From Streptomyces sp. NBC_00289 (GTDB lineage Bacteria > Actinomycetota > Actinomycetes > Streptomycetales > Streptomycetaceae), in NCBI RefSeq assembly GCF_041435115.1, contig NZ_CP108046.1, positions 930,001 through 994,000 on the forward strand: a stretch of DNA of 64,000 nt. Reading direction: 5' to 3'. How positions within the stretch are numbered: the first letter of the stretch is position 1; each line of letters begins with the position of its first letter. A model generated the notes under the pieces. That model worked only from the letters and a program-made list of their open reading frames with translations, was not told where the DNA came from and made no database searches. Made by a program: the position numbers and the translations under genes. This document shows positions 1-7,113 of this stretch, piece by piece.

Positions 1-150
1 GCCGGCGAAGGAAACCTCGCGTTCCCCCTCCGGGCCCAGCAGATGCACCCATGCCTCCAGCGCGGCGAACGCTAGGGCCCCGTCGGAGGAGTGGGTGGCC
101 ACGCGAGGTGGAACAGGCAGCGAGTGAGCATCGCCTGCACCCAGCAAGAC
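1..150 (-). pseudogene. Fragment resembling the FAD-binding subunit of xanthine dehydrogenase-type enzymes
   Basis: The minus strand reads openly from about 150 to the window edge. It contains VATHSSDGALAFAALEA followed by LLGPEGEREVSFAG, which resembles the 'A-x-H-P-S-D ... A-L-A-A-L-x-A ... G-P-x-G-x-R' stretch of the FAD subunit of molybdenum hydroxylases (XdhB/YagS type). The reading frame starts right after the stop of the gene at 160-531 with no start codon or ribosome site, and the N-terminal half of the family is missing. It is therefore probably the interior of a broken gene. The rest lies outside the window, so an intact gene with an odd start cannot be excluded. Confidence 0.35.
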
Positions 151-159
151 ACCCCACGG

Positions 160-531
160 TCAATAGGCGGCGATCCAGCGCCTGACGGCATCGTTGACGG
201 TGTCGTCGAGGGCGCTCAACGCTTGCACGGCTTGCAGGTCTCCTGGCGCGGGCGCGATTCCCGCTCGGGTGAGTGCCGCGTGCAACTCCAGGCGGCGCCG
301 GTCGGCCGGAGCCATCGTCAGGGGCAGCCGCCGGCCCCGGTCGGGAGCAGGCCACGTCGTCTGCTCCTCGGCAGCCCGCGCCTGGGGCGGCACGCGCCAG
401 TCCTCGTCTTCCCACTGCTCCCCAGCCTCCGCCTCGCTCGACGTCGCATGCGCGTCGAATCCGCAGCGGTAGGGGTCCAGGATCAGCACAGGCGCCGTCC
501 CGGCTGTTGGTGAGTACTTCCACTCCTGCAT
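160..531 (-). CDS. Hypothetical protein, 123 aa
   Basis: Family not recognised. I chose the ATG at 531 because GGAGG lies about six bases upstream; the longer open frame to 642 has no such site. The N-terminus (MQEWKYSPTAGTAPV) looks like a short beta unit ending in a Cys-containing DPYRCGFDAH motif. The middle is acidic and low in complexity. The last 45 residues (from about residue 80) are predicted by eye to be helical and end in DDTVNDAVRRWIAAY. There is no signal peptide or membrane segment. It stands alone between broken genes, so its function is unknown. Confidence 0.5.
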   Translation of the reverse strand: MQEWKYSPTAGTAPVLILDPYRCGFDAHATSSEAEAGEQWEDEDWRVPPQARAAEEQTTWPAPDRGRRLPLTMAPADRRRLELHAALTRAGIAPAPGDLQAVQALSALDDTVNDAVRRWIAAY

Positions 532-904
532 GACAACCTCCAGCGTTCGGTACTCCTTTGGTGCCGAGGAGGCGGCCTGTCCGGTGGACGGTTGCAGGAC
601 CGGCAACGAACCACCTGAATGCCCCCAAACCCATTTCGTCACACCACCGCATCACCCCACATCGATCGATCGCCTGAGCGCTCATCGCGTGAGAACCGAC
701 CGCCTGACGCACGACGCCGCAGCGAGCCGTACCAGCCGCCGGACTGTATTCCCGAGGCCCGTCACCCCATCGGCAACAGCATGCCTTCATCCCCGACGCC
801 AGCCTCGGCTACCGCCGCGGTCCCGCCGACGGCGACGACTGGTCGATGCCAGGTGTACTCGGCCAATTGGCCGGCAACTCGCGTCGGCCGCCCCGCCCGA
901 TACG
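532..904. other. Non-coding or degraded stretch
   Basis: Open frames occur on both strands, but none has a ribosome site, a recognisable domain or consistent Streptomyces codon use. It lies between the hypothetical gene and a phosphatase remnant and is best read as decayed coding DNA. Confidence 0.4.
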
Positions 905-1060
905 AACTCACCCGACCCGGCGAGCCTCGTCCGCCACCACGCAGACCGGCTCTCCGTCCCCGAAACCCTGCGCCGCCTCGTCCGCGCCTGCTCAAGCAGC
1001 ACAACAACCAACTCGACGACGACGCCAGCCTCTTGGTGCGAATGACTTGGCCCCGACACC
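905..1060 (+). pseudogene. C-terminal remnant of a PP2C/SpoIIE-type serine phosphatase
   Basis: One frame reads DPASLVRHHADRLSVPETL then RRLVRA up to about 990. The next frame continues LLKQHNNQLDDDASLLV then RMTW. Joined, they resemble the end of actinobacterial SpoIIE/PP2C phosphatases, where a helix 'E-x-L-R-R-L-V-x-A-L-L' precedes a metal-binding D-D-A-x-L-L-x-x-x-W. One missing base near 990 accounts for the frame change. The catalytic domain upstream is absent, so this is a degraded gene end. Resemblance is by eye only. Confidence 0.4.
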
Positions 1061-1393
1061 CACCTGTCCCACGCGGACCCACGGGCTGGAATCCATCAGT
1101 CCACCGATCACGACTGACACGCGATACGACTGCGTCATCGCTCGTCAGGCAGCGCGTGAATGCCGACCACGACGACGCGGAACCCTGTGCGGCCCTGCTG
1201 CGGGCGTACTGGCTGCCCTTCGAGTCCGACGGTCACGGCGGCGCCGTGCCGACACACGGAAGGCGGCACTGCTTGAATTCCGCCCGGGACTGACAGTGAT
1301 GGTCAGCGTCGCGGCAGCCACCGTGACTTTCCCGGTCGTGTCCGCCTTCCGGCGCGATCTTCCCTCATGGCCGTCGTGCGCGCTCGAGGTGTC
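1061..1393. other. No gene recognised
   Basis: A short plus-strand run near 1160-1240 (DDAEPCAALLRAYWLPF) looks coding-like but has no start, no stop context and no recognised family. Nothing else was seen before the repressor gene. Confidence 0.35.
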
Positions 1394-1684
<291 letters not shown>

Positions 1685-1697
1685 TTACGGTGGATCG

Positions 1698-1711
1698 TAC
1701 CCCCTGGGGTA
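1698..1711. promoter_or_regulatory. CsoR-type operator upstream of the repressor gene
   Basis: TACCCCCTGGGGTA is a G/C-core inverted repeat of the kind bound by CsoR-family repressors. Two further copies lie in the MMPL/DUF302 divergent promoter at 3927 and 3963. Its position 38-51 bases before the start codon fits autorepression. Confidence 0.75.
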
Positions 1712-1755
1712 TCGGTGGACCCGGGCGGGACCCGGGCCACCGGGGCGCGAAGTGG

Positions 1756-3912
1756 TCAGTCATGGGAGAAACGGATGTCGGGCAGGACCCTGCGCAGCCA
1801 CGCCGGGCTCCACCACGCGGCGCGGCCGGTGACGCGGAGCAGGGCGGGGAGCAGCACGAGTCGGATCAGGAAGGCGTCCAGGAGGACGGCGGTGCCGAGG
1901 ACGATGCCCATCTCCTTGGGCGGGAGCGGCTTGGCCAGGGCGAAGGTGAAGAAGACGGCGACCATGACGCCCGCTGCCGCGAAGATGACGCGGCCGGAGT
2001 GAGCGAGGGCGGCGGTCATGGCCTTGCGGGGGTCGCCCGTGTGCTCGAAGTGTTCCTTGGCGGAGGACAGCAGAAAGACGGTGTAGTCCATGGCGATGGC
2101 GAAGATCATCGCGAAGAAGAAGACCGGGCCCCAGCCGTCCAGGAATCCCTGCGGGTCCAAGCCGAGCAGCCCGGAGCCGTGTCCGTCCTGGAAGATCAGC
2201 CGGGCGACGCCGAAGGCGGCGGCGGTGGCCAGGAGGTTGGTGAGCACCCCGAGGGCCGCGATCAGTGGGGCCTGGAGGGCGATGAGCAGCAGGACGAAGC
2301 CGAGGGCCAGGATGACGCCGATGACCAGCGGGGCCTTGTCGTCCAGGGCCTGTTTGAGGTCGATGTTCTCCACGGCCGCGCCGCCGACCGACGCCTGGCT
2401 CGGGAGTTCGGCCCGGAGGGTCTTGACGATGTCCTTCAGTGACGGGTCGGAGGGGTCGACCGACGGCATGGCCTGGATCAGGCTCCAGTGCGAGCCGTCG
2501 GCGGCCGCCTGGGCGGGCAGGACGGCCGCGATGCCGTCGGCGGAGGCGAGGGTGAGGGCCGTGGCCTGTGCCTGGGCGGTGGGCGCGACGATCTGGAGCA
2601 TGCCGGGGGCGCCCTTGCCGAGGGCCTGCTGCACCATCTCGTAGCCCTGCCGTGAGCTGTCGGCGGCGGGGACGACGGTGATGGACGGCATCGCGGTCTT
2701 CAGCCCGAACGCGGGGACGGCGAGCGCGGTCAGGACCAGCACTGCGGGCACCCCGTAGCGCAGCGGGTGACGCCACAGCCGCTCGCCCCAGGCGCCGAAG
2801 CGCGGGGAGACGACCTGGTCGGTGCGGGTCCGCGGCAGGGCGAGCTTGTTGACGCGCGGGCCCAGCTTGCCGAGGGCGGCGGGCAGCAGCGTCAGCGTCG
2901 CCGCGAGCACGAAGACGACGGAGAGCATGATGCCGACGGCCATGGTGCGGACCGCCGGGGCGGGCACAAGCATCACGGCGGACAGGCTGACGAGCACGGT
3001 CAGTCCGGACAGCAGGACGGCCTTGCCCGCGGTGTCCATGGTCTCCTCCACCGCGCGGCGCGGGTCGCCGTGACGGGCGAGGGCGCCGCGGAATCGGATG
3101 ACGAGGAAGAGGGCGTAGTCGATACCGAGCGCCAGGGCGAACATCAGGGCGAAGTCCATGGCCCAGATGGAGATCGGCGTGACATGGCTGATCAGGACCA
3201 ACGAGCCCACGGAGGCAGCCAGCCCAGCCACGGTGAGCAGCAGGGGCAGGCCGGCGGCGACGAGCGAGCCGAAGGCAATCACCAGGACGACCAGGATGAC
3301 CGGCCAGGACAGGATCTCGGCGTGGATCATCGCATCGAGGTTGGCGGTGTTGAAGTCGCTCCACAGCACGGACGAACCGGTGGCCCGCACGGCGATGCCG
3401 TCGGTGGACAGCGCGCGCAGCGGATGCTTGAGGTCGTCGGAGGCTCGCACCATGTCGTCCGGCTTGGCCTCGGCACCGCCCAGCAGCACGGCGGTCCTGC
3501 CGTCCCGACTGATCGTCGCCCCGGCCCGAGGCTGGACGACCTCGGAGATCCGGTCGTCAGCGGTCAGCAGCCTGGTCGCCTCGGCAAGCACGTTCTGCAC
3601 GGCGGGGTCGGTGACCGGACGGTCGGCGTGGACGACGACCTGGATCGCGGTGGAGCCGGTGCCGCCGAATTGCTGCTGGGCCAGCTCACGGACCGCGACG
3701 GACTCCGATCCGTTGCTCTGCCAGCCCGCACCGGACAGTGCCGTGGTCACCTGCGGCGCGAAGACGCCGAGCACGGCGACCACGATCACCCACCCCGCCA
3801 GCACGGATTTGAAATGGCTCACCGTCCAGCCGCCAAGGCGCCCCAGAGGGCTGGGTGGAGTGGGCGGGGACGGTGTGGCTCCGGTCTTGGGGGCATGGTC
3901 GACGCTCGTCAT
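1756..3912 (-). CDS. MMPL-family (RND superfamily) membrane transporter, 718 aa
   Basis: The start is the ATG at 3912, with AGGGAGGA a few bases upstream; an upstream extension to 4005 would read through the operators. A short cytoplasmic Pro-rich N-terminus is followed by TM1 (about residues 30-50), an extracytoplasmic loop, and two blocks of five to six membrane helices typical of MMPL proteins. Both blocks carry the MMPL signature with a conserved Asp-Tyr pair: LGIDYALFLVIRFR and AIAMDYTVFLLSSAKE. The length is normal for actinobacterial MMPL exporters of lipids or small molecules; the substrate is unknown. The operator at 3927-3940 lies directly upstream of the ribosome site, so the CsoR-like repressor probably controls it. 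Confidence 0.85.
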   Translation of the reverse strand: MTSVDHAPKTGATPSPPTPPSPLGRLGGWTVSHFKSVLAGWVIVVAVLGVFAPQVTTALSGAGWQSNGSESVAVRELAQQQFGGTGSTAIQVVVHADRPVTDPAVQNVLAEATRLLTADDRISEVVQPRAGATISRDGRTAVLLGGAEAKPDDMVRASDDLKHPLRALSTDGIAVRATGSSVLWSDFNTANLDAMIHAEILSWPVILVVLVIAFGSLVAAGLPLLLTVAGLAASVGSLVLISHVTPISIWAMDFALMFALALGIDYALFLVIRFRGALARHGDPRRAVEETMDTAGKAVLLSGLTVLVSLSAVMLVPAPAVRTMAVGIMLSVVFVLAATLTLLPAALGKLGPRVNKLALPRTRTDQVVSPRFGAWGERLWRHPLRYGVPAVLVLTALAVPAFGLKTAMPSITVVPAADSSRQGYEMVQQALGKGAPGMLQIVAPTAQAQATALTLASADGIAAVLPAQAAADGSHWSLIQAMPSVDPSDPSLKDIVKTLRAELPSQASVGGAAVENIDLKQALDDKAPLVIGVILALGFVLLLIALQAPLIAALGVLTNLLATAAAFGVARLIFQDGHGSGLLGLDPQGFLDGWGPVFFFAMIFAIAMDYTVFLLSSAKEHFEHTGDPRKAMTAALAHSGRVIFAAAGVMVAVFFTFALAKPLPPKEMGIVLGTAVLLDAFLIRLVLLPALLRVTGRAAWWSPAWLRRVLPDIRFSHD

Positions 3913-3926
3913 GGAATCCTCCCTGA

Positions 3927-3940
3927 TACCCCGGGGGGTA
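3927..3940. promoter_or_regulatory. CsoR-type operator, MMPL side
   Basis: TACCCCGGGGGGTA is an inverted repeat matching the sites at 1698 and 3963. It begins 15 bases upstream of the MMPL start codon, so a bound repressor would cover the early leader or core promoter. Confidence 0.7.
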
Positions 3941-3962
3941 ATGTTGCGACGAGCGTACACGA

Positions 3963-3976
3963 TACCCCTGGGGGTA
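3963..3976. promoter_or_regulatory. CsoR-type operator, DUF302 side
   Basis: TACCCCTGGGGGTA is the third copy of the motif. It ends 43 bases upstream of the DUF302 GTG start and lies 36 bases centre to centre from the MMPL-side copy, allowing coordinated control of both divergent genes. Confidence 0.7.
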
Positions 3977-4019
3977 TTATCGATTGCGTTCGCATGCTTG
4001 GCCATCAGCGGAGGAACCC

Positions 4020-4415
4020 GTGAGCTACGACCGCACCATCAGCCTGACCAGCGACTTCGCGACCACGGTCGACGCCGTACGCGAAGCCCTCGCCGCCCAG
4101 GGCTTCGGCATCCTCACCGCAATCGACGTCACGGCCACCCTCAAGACCAAGCTCGGCCACGACATGGAGGACTACCTGATCCTCGGCGCCTGCAACCCGC
4201 CCCTGGCCCACCGCGCCCTCGAAGCCGACCGCACCATCGGCCTGCTGCTGCCCTGCAACGTCGTCGTACGCCGAGAGGGCGACCACACGCTCGTCCAGGC
4301 CCTGGACCCCAACACCGTGGTCACTCTCACCGGCCTGTCCGCCCTGCAGCCGGTCGCCCAGGAAGCCGCCGCCCGCCTGGACGCCGCCCTCGCCTCGCTC
4401 GCCTGCCCCGCCTGA
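4020..4415 (+). CDS. DUF302 domain protein, 131 aa
   Basis: The start is the GTG at 4020, preceded by GGAGGAA. It is a single DUF302 domain: an N-terminal strand-helix unit (SYDRTISLTSDFATTVDAV), the central Leu-Gly-Ala-Cys-Asn-Pro segment (LGACNPPLAHRAL), and LPCNVVVR with a second conserved cysteine. DUF302 proteins are small cytoplasmic alpha/beta proteins of unknown biochemistry, often found beside CsoR/CstR-type repressors and sulfur-transfer or oxidative-stress genes. It diverges from the MMPL gene across two repressor sites, so the three genes form one regulon. The two conserved cysteines fit a thiol- or sulfur-related role, which is an inference. Confidence 0.8.
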   Translation: MSYDRTISLTSDFATTVDAVREALAAQGFGILTAIDVTATLKTKLGHDMEDYLILGACNPPLAHRALEADRTIGLLLPCNVVVRREGDHTLVQALDPNTVVTLTGLSALQPVAQEAAARLDAALASLACPA

Positions 4416-4456
4416 CGCCCGTTGAGATCCCTGGTGACCTCGACCTTCTCTCGGTC

Positions 4457-4482
4457 CTGGACGCCGCTCGCAGGGCGTCCAG
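4457..4482. terminator. Hairpin downstream of the DUF302 gene
   Basis: CTGGACGCC and GGCGTCCAG form a perfect nine-base stem with an eight-base loop, 42 bases after the DUF302 stop. There is no T-tract, as is common in Streptomyces. It coincides with the point where the neighbouring minus-strand pseudogene loses its homology. Confidence 0.5.
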
Positions 4483-4784
4483 CTGCCACAGCCCGTAGCG
4501 CAGGCCCTGCGTGCGGACCGCTTCCCAACGCGCCTGCTCCTGCTTCCGGTACATCCAGCCGCCGCCGGCCAGCACCGCGAGCACACCGATGACGACCACG
4601 ATCCACCCGTGGGACAGCAGCCAGTTGACGACCGTCACCACCAGGGCGACGGCCAGAACCACGCTCACGAGGAGACCGGTCAGCCGATCGGCCGCGCGCT
4701 GCCGCCGGCCGGTCCGGCGAGTGCGCGGACGCGCCGGCCGGCACCTGACCGCCTCGCCCGACCCTTGCGGGTGTCAGGGCTCAT
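4460..4784 (-). pseudogene. Truncated, frameshifted membrane-anchored restriction endonuclease-like protein
   Basis: From an ATG at 4784 the frame reads MSPDTRKGRARRSG and then shifts. The next frame continues RPARPRTRRTGRRQRAADRL, two membrane helices (about 4690-4560), and WEAVRTQGLRYGLWQLDAL. This layout (Arg-rich start, two helices, then 'Q-G-L-R-Y-x-L-x-Q-L-D-A-L') is that of Streptomyces proteins in which an Mrr-type nuclease domain follows. Here the sequence ends exactly at QLDAL, so the catalytic domain is lost and the gene is dead twice over. The family assignment is from memory of similar proteins. Confidence 0.5.
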
Positions 4785-5009
4785 CGACCGGCCCGCCTGA
4801 CGCCGCTCGCCGACTGCCCCAGGACGTTTCCGGATTCCCCGGCCCAGCACACCCAGCACCACAACGATGACGACGGTCAGCTTCTCGCCGAAGCGGCTGC
4901 GGGCCTCCGTACACCGCCGCAGCCGCCAGACACCGATGACTGCGAGCAGGAAGGCGAACGGCACCAGAGGGTGCAGTCCGGGCCTGACGGTTTCCGAGGC
5001 CGCCGACAC
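4785..5009 (-). CDS. Possible small membrane protein
   Basis: This is an open frame with two hydrophobic stretches (PLVPFAFLLAVIGVW and KLTVVIVVVLGVLG). It runs without a stop into the start of the endonuclease-like pseudogene and has no clear ribosome site. It may be a real small membrane gene that lost its stop, or more debris. No family recognised. Confidence 0.2.
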
Positions 5010-5070
5010 GGAAGTTCACACTCGGCCGCACTCCTGTCCGGGCGCGACCAGACGCGCGCCAAAACACGAG

Positions 5071-5523
5071 CTACGCACCGTCGCCGCCCTCACGCAGGGA
5101 ATGGATCATGCTCTGCAGGATCCGGAACGCGCCCGACTGCTCGGTCTCGGTCATGCCGGCCAGCATTCTGACTTCGACGGACCGGACCGCCACGGTCGCC
5201 TTCGCAAGGCTCCGCCGGCCGCTCGGCGTCAGCCGCGTGGGAAGCACCTTCCCCACCGGTGCCTGCGCAGGCCTGCTCACGTAGCCGTCGCGTTCCAGGG
5301 TCTTGAGCAGCACGTTCATCGACTGCCGCGTCACGAACGCACCTCGCGCGAGCTCGGAGTTCGACAAGCCCGGCCGTTGCGCCAGCAGCTCGAGGCAGGA
5401 GTAGTGCGTCACGCTCATCCCGAGCGGCCGCAACACCTCCTCCATCGCTGTACGGAGGGCGCTCGACGCCTCTTTCAACAGGTAGCCCAGTGACGTCTGC
5501 AGGTCGACACCGTCTTGATTCAT
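5071..5523 (-). CDS. MarR-family transcriptional regulator, 150 aa
   Basis: The start is the ATG at 5523. It is a typical MarR winged helix: a dimerisation helix (TSLGYLLKEASSALRTAMEEV), the HTH core LSNSELARGAFVTRQSMNVL, and a wing with DGYVSRPAQAPVGKVLPTRLT. MarR proteins are usually ligand-released repressors of a divergent gene. Here the divergent gene is a VOC-fold protein, and the 64-base gap holds two identical-armed palindromes, one overlapping the marR start codon, which points to autorepression and co-repression. The ligand is unknown. Confidence 0.85.
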   Translation of the reverse strand: MNQDGVDLQTSLGYLLKEASSALRTAMEEVLRPLGMSVTHYSCLELLAQRPGLSNSELARGAFVTRQSMNVLLKTLERDGYVSRPAQAPVGKVLPTRLTPSGRRSLAKATVAVRSVEVRMLAGMTETEQSGAFRILQSMIHSLREGGDGA

Positions 5524-5538
5524 GTCAGCATTCTGACA
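5523..5538. promoter_or_regulatory. MarR operator 1
   Basis: TGTCAG-CATT-CTGACA is a perfect six-base inverted repeat overlapping the first base of the marR start codon. It has the same arms as the site at 5551, with centres 28 bases apart. Confidence 0.75.
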
Positions 5539-5550
5539 TACATTGACCTG

Positions 5551-5566
5551 TGTCAGAAAGCTGACA
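5551..5566. promoter_or_regulatory. MarR operator 2
   Basis: TGTCAG-AAAG-CTGACA repeats the arms of operator 1 and ends nine bases before the ribosome site of the VOC gene, where binding would block its expression. Confidence 0.75.
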
Positions 5567-5587
5567 TGAAAAAGAAGGAGCATCACC

Positions 5588-5956
5588 ATGCCCGCCACCG
5601 GCCCCGACTTCATCTCCCTCCAAACGCGCGACCTCGACGCGTCACAGGCGTTCTACGAGCAGTACCTCGGCCTCGTCCGCTCGCAGACCGGCCCCCCGCA
5701 TGCCGTCGTCTTCGAGACGAAGCCGATCGCCTTCGCACTCCGCGACGTCATTCCCGGCACCGATCTCGCATCCGTCGCCCAGCCCGGCATCGGTACCGCG
5801 ATCTGGCTCCACGCCACCGACGTTCAGGCCATCCACGACGCTCTCGCCGCCGACGCTCACACCATCGTCTCCGCACCGATCGACGGCCCCTTCGGCCGGA
5901 CCTTCACCTTCGCGGACCCCGACGGCTACCAGATCACACTCCACGACCGCACCTGA
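5588..5956 (+). CDS. VOC-superfamily (glyoxalase/dioxygenase fold) protein, 122 aa
   Basis: The start is the ATG at 5588 after AAGGAG. It has two beta-alpha-beta-beta-beta modules of the vicinal oxygen chelate fold: DFISLQTRDLDASQAFYEQYLGL at the front and FGRTFTFADPDGYQITLHDRT at the end. The 'D-P-D-G-Y' turn is typical of glyoxalase/bleomycin-resistance/dioxygenase members. Metal ligands are not all obvious, so binding or sequestration is as likely as catalysis. Divergent control by the MarR protein suggests it handles the same electrophile or drug-like ligand; this is an inference. Confidence 0.8.
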   Translation: MPATGPDFISLQTRDLDASQAFYEQYLGLVRSQTGPPHAVVFETKPIAFALRDVIPGTDLASVAQPGIGTAIWLHATDVQAIHDALAADAHTIVSAPIDGPFGRTFTFADPDGYQITLHDRT

Positions 5957-6213
5957 CCGGCCAAACACCACCAGACAATCACCGCTCCCCTGAAACCCAC
6001 GGCTTGCACCCCACGCCCGCGCATGACAGCACCTCCCGCCCGCCGACCTGACGACGTTGCGCCGGCCAGACGGACTCGGCCCGGATGCGGTCGGCCAACA
6101 ACTGCACCCCGACCATCCGGTGCCGCTCCGACGAGTGGCCGACCCCGGTCGGCATCCCCGTCTGGGTGCCCGCCGGATCGTCCACGAACTCGCGGGCCGC
6201 GGGCTGGAGTCGG

Positions 6214-6690
6214 CGTGGGGACAACGGCATCACCCAGCGGCTGACCAAGCCGCGCTCGCCCACCACCACGGGCAAGATCGAACGCTTTCACCGCACCCTG
6301 CGCGAGGAATTCCTCGATCACATGGTGCCGTTCGAGTCGCTGGCCGCCGCCCAGGAAGCGATCGACGGCTGGGTGCACGCCTACAACCAGCAGCGCCCGC
6401 ACCAGTGGCTCAACATGGCCACCCCGTCAGCCTGTTCTGGCCCCACACCGCCGTCGGCGGCGATGACGAGCATCCTGAACAGGTGGTCTCCGAGCCGGAG
6501 TTGTCTGTCGGGGTCGCCGAACCGCCCGTCCTGCCGCCGGAGGGCACCGCGATCGAGTTCGAGGTGCGGGTGCCTCCCAGTGGCGAGATCACCTTGGTGG
6601 CGGGCAGGCAGCGAGTCGGTATCCACCAGGCACTGGCCGACCGGACGCTGACGGTCTGGGCTGATGGGAACGTAGCTCTGCCCTGTTTCG
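6214..6690 (+). pseudogene. IS481-family transposase remnant
   Basis: The frame reads NGITQRLTKPRSPTTTGKIE then RFHRTLREEFLDH and WVHAYNQQRPHQ, the C-terminal part of the integrase catalytic core with the last acidic residue (Glu in K-I-E-R-F-H). Near 6425 a one-base loss shifts the frame, after which VSLFWPHTAVGGDDEH and PPSGEITLVAGRQRVG continue the family's C-terminal domain until about VWADGN. The N-terminal half with the DNA-binding domain and first two catalytic Asp residues is missing. No terminal repeats were found. It is dead. Confidence 0.7.
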
Positions 6691-6991
6691 GCCGACCGCC
6701 TGAGGCGGATCGGCGCGGCACGGACGGCGGCGTCCCTGCTACCGCGGCGCGGCGCGGCGCGCCACCGTCTGCGGAGAGCGGCACACGCTCGGCCGCCCGA
6801 GGTGGTCGACGTGTCGATCCTGCGAGCAGAGCGCCTGCGTGAACGCACTTCAAGAAGTGAACCGCGGAACGTGGGTCCACCGCGCTGGACGGATGCATAA
6901 CGATCGAGTCGAGAAGGTCTGTCACCACCCATCGGAGACGTTCAACTCCTCATGCCCTCGCTCCATTTCGGACCGTTCTTTGCTTCATCTC
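6691..6991. other. No gene recognised
   Basis: The stretch begins with the decayed IS481 tail. Beyond that only short unsupported frames are seen before the promoter of the CBM13 cluster. Confidence 0.4.
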
Positions 6992-7020
6992 TTGACGCTT
7001 CTGGTACAGACCTTTAGGTT
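6992..7020 (+). promoter_or_regulatory. Chitinase-type promoter with a direct-repeat/DasR-like element
   Basis: TTGACG (6992) and TAGGTT (7015) are spaced by 17 bases, a good vegetative promoter. The spacer contains TGGTACAGACCT (7002-7013), which differs at one position from TGGTCCAGACCT, the 12-bp element described in Streptomyces chitinase promoters, and resembles the DasR box half-sites. Chitin-oligosaccharide induction or glucose repression of the downstream GH18 gene is inferred. Only one copy was seen. Confidence 0.6.
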
Positions 7021-7113
7021 CACCGATCACCAAGACTCCATGAATGCAGTTGTCGTTCATGGATGCGAACACCCCCCACGTCAGCCGTCTGTGAAGGGCT
7101 GTGATCCCCCCAG

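Noticed and set aside
619..1293. 224-aa plus-strand frame
   Set aside because: No ribosome site or domain; only part of it matches the phosphatase remnant in a changed frame.
1760..3364. 534-aa open frame antisense-shifted within the MMPL gene
   Set aside because: Arg/Pro/Ala-rich shadow of the MMPL coding frame with no domain.
2767..4023. 418-aa open frame on the plus strand across the MMPL gene
   Set aside because: Complement-strand shadow; Gly/Asp/Gln-rich with no motif, and it runs through the operators.
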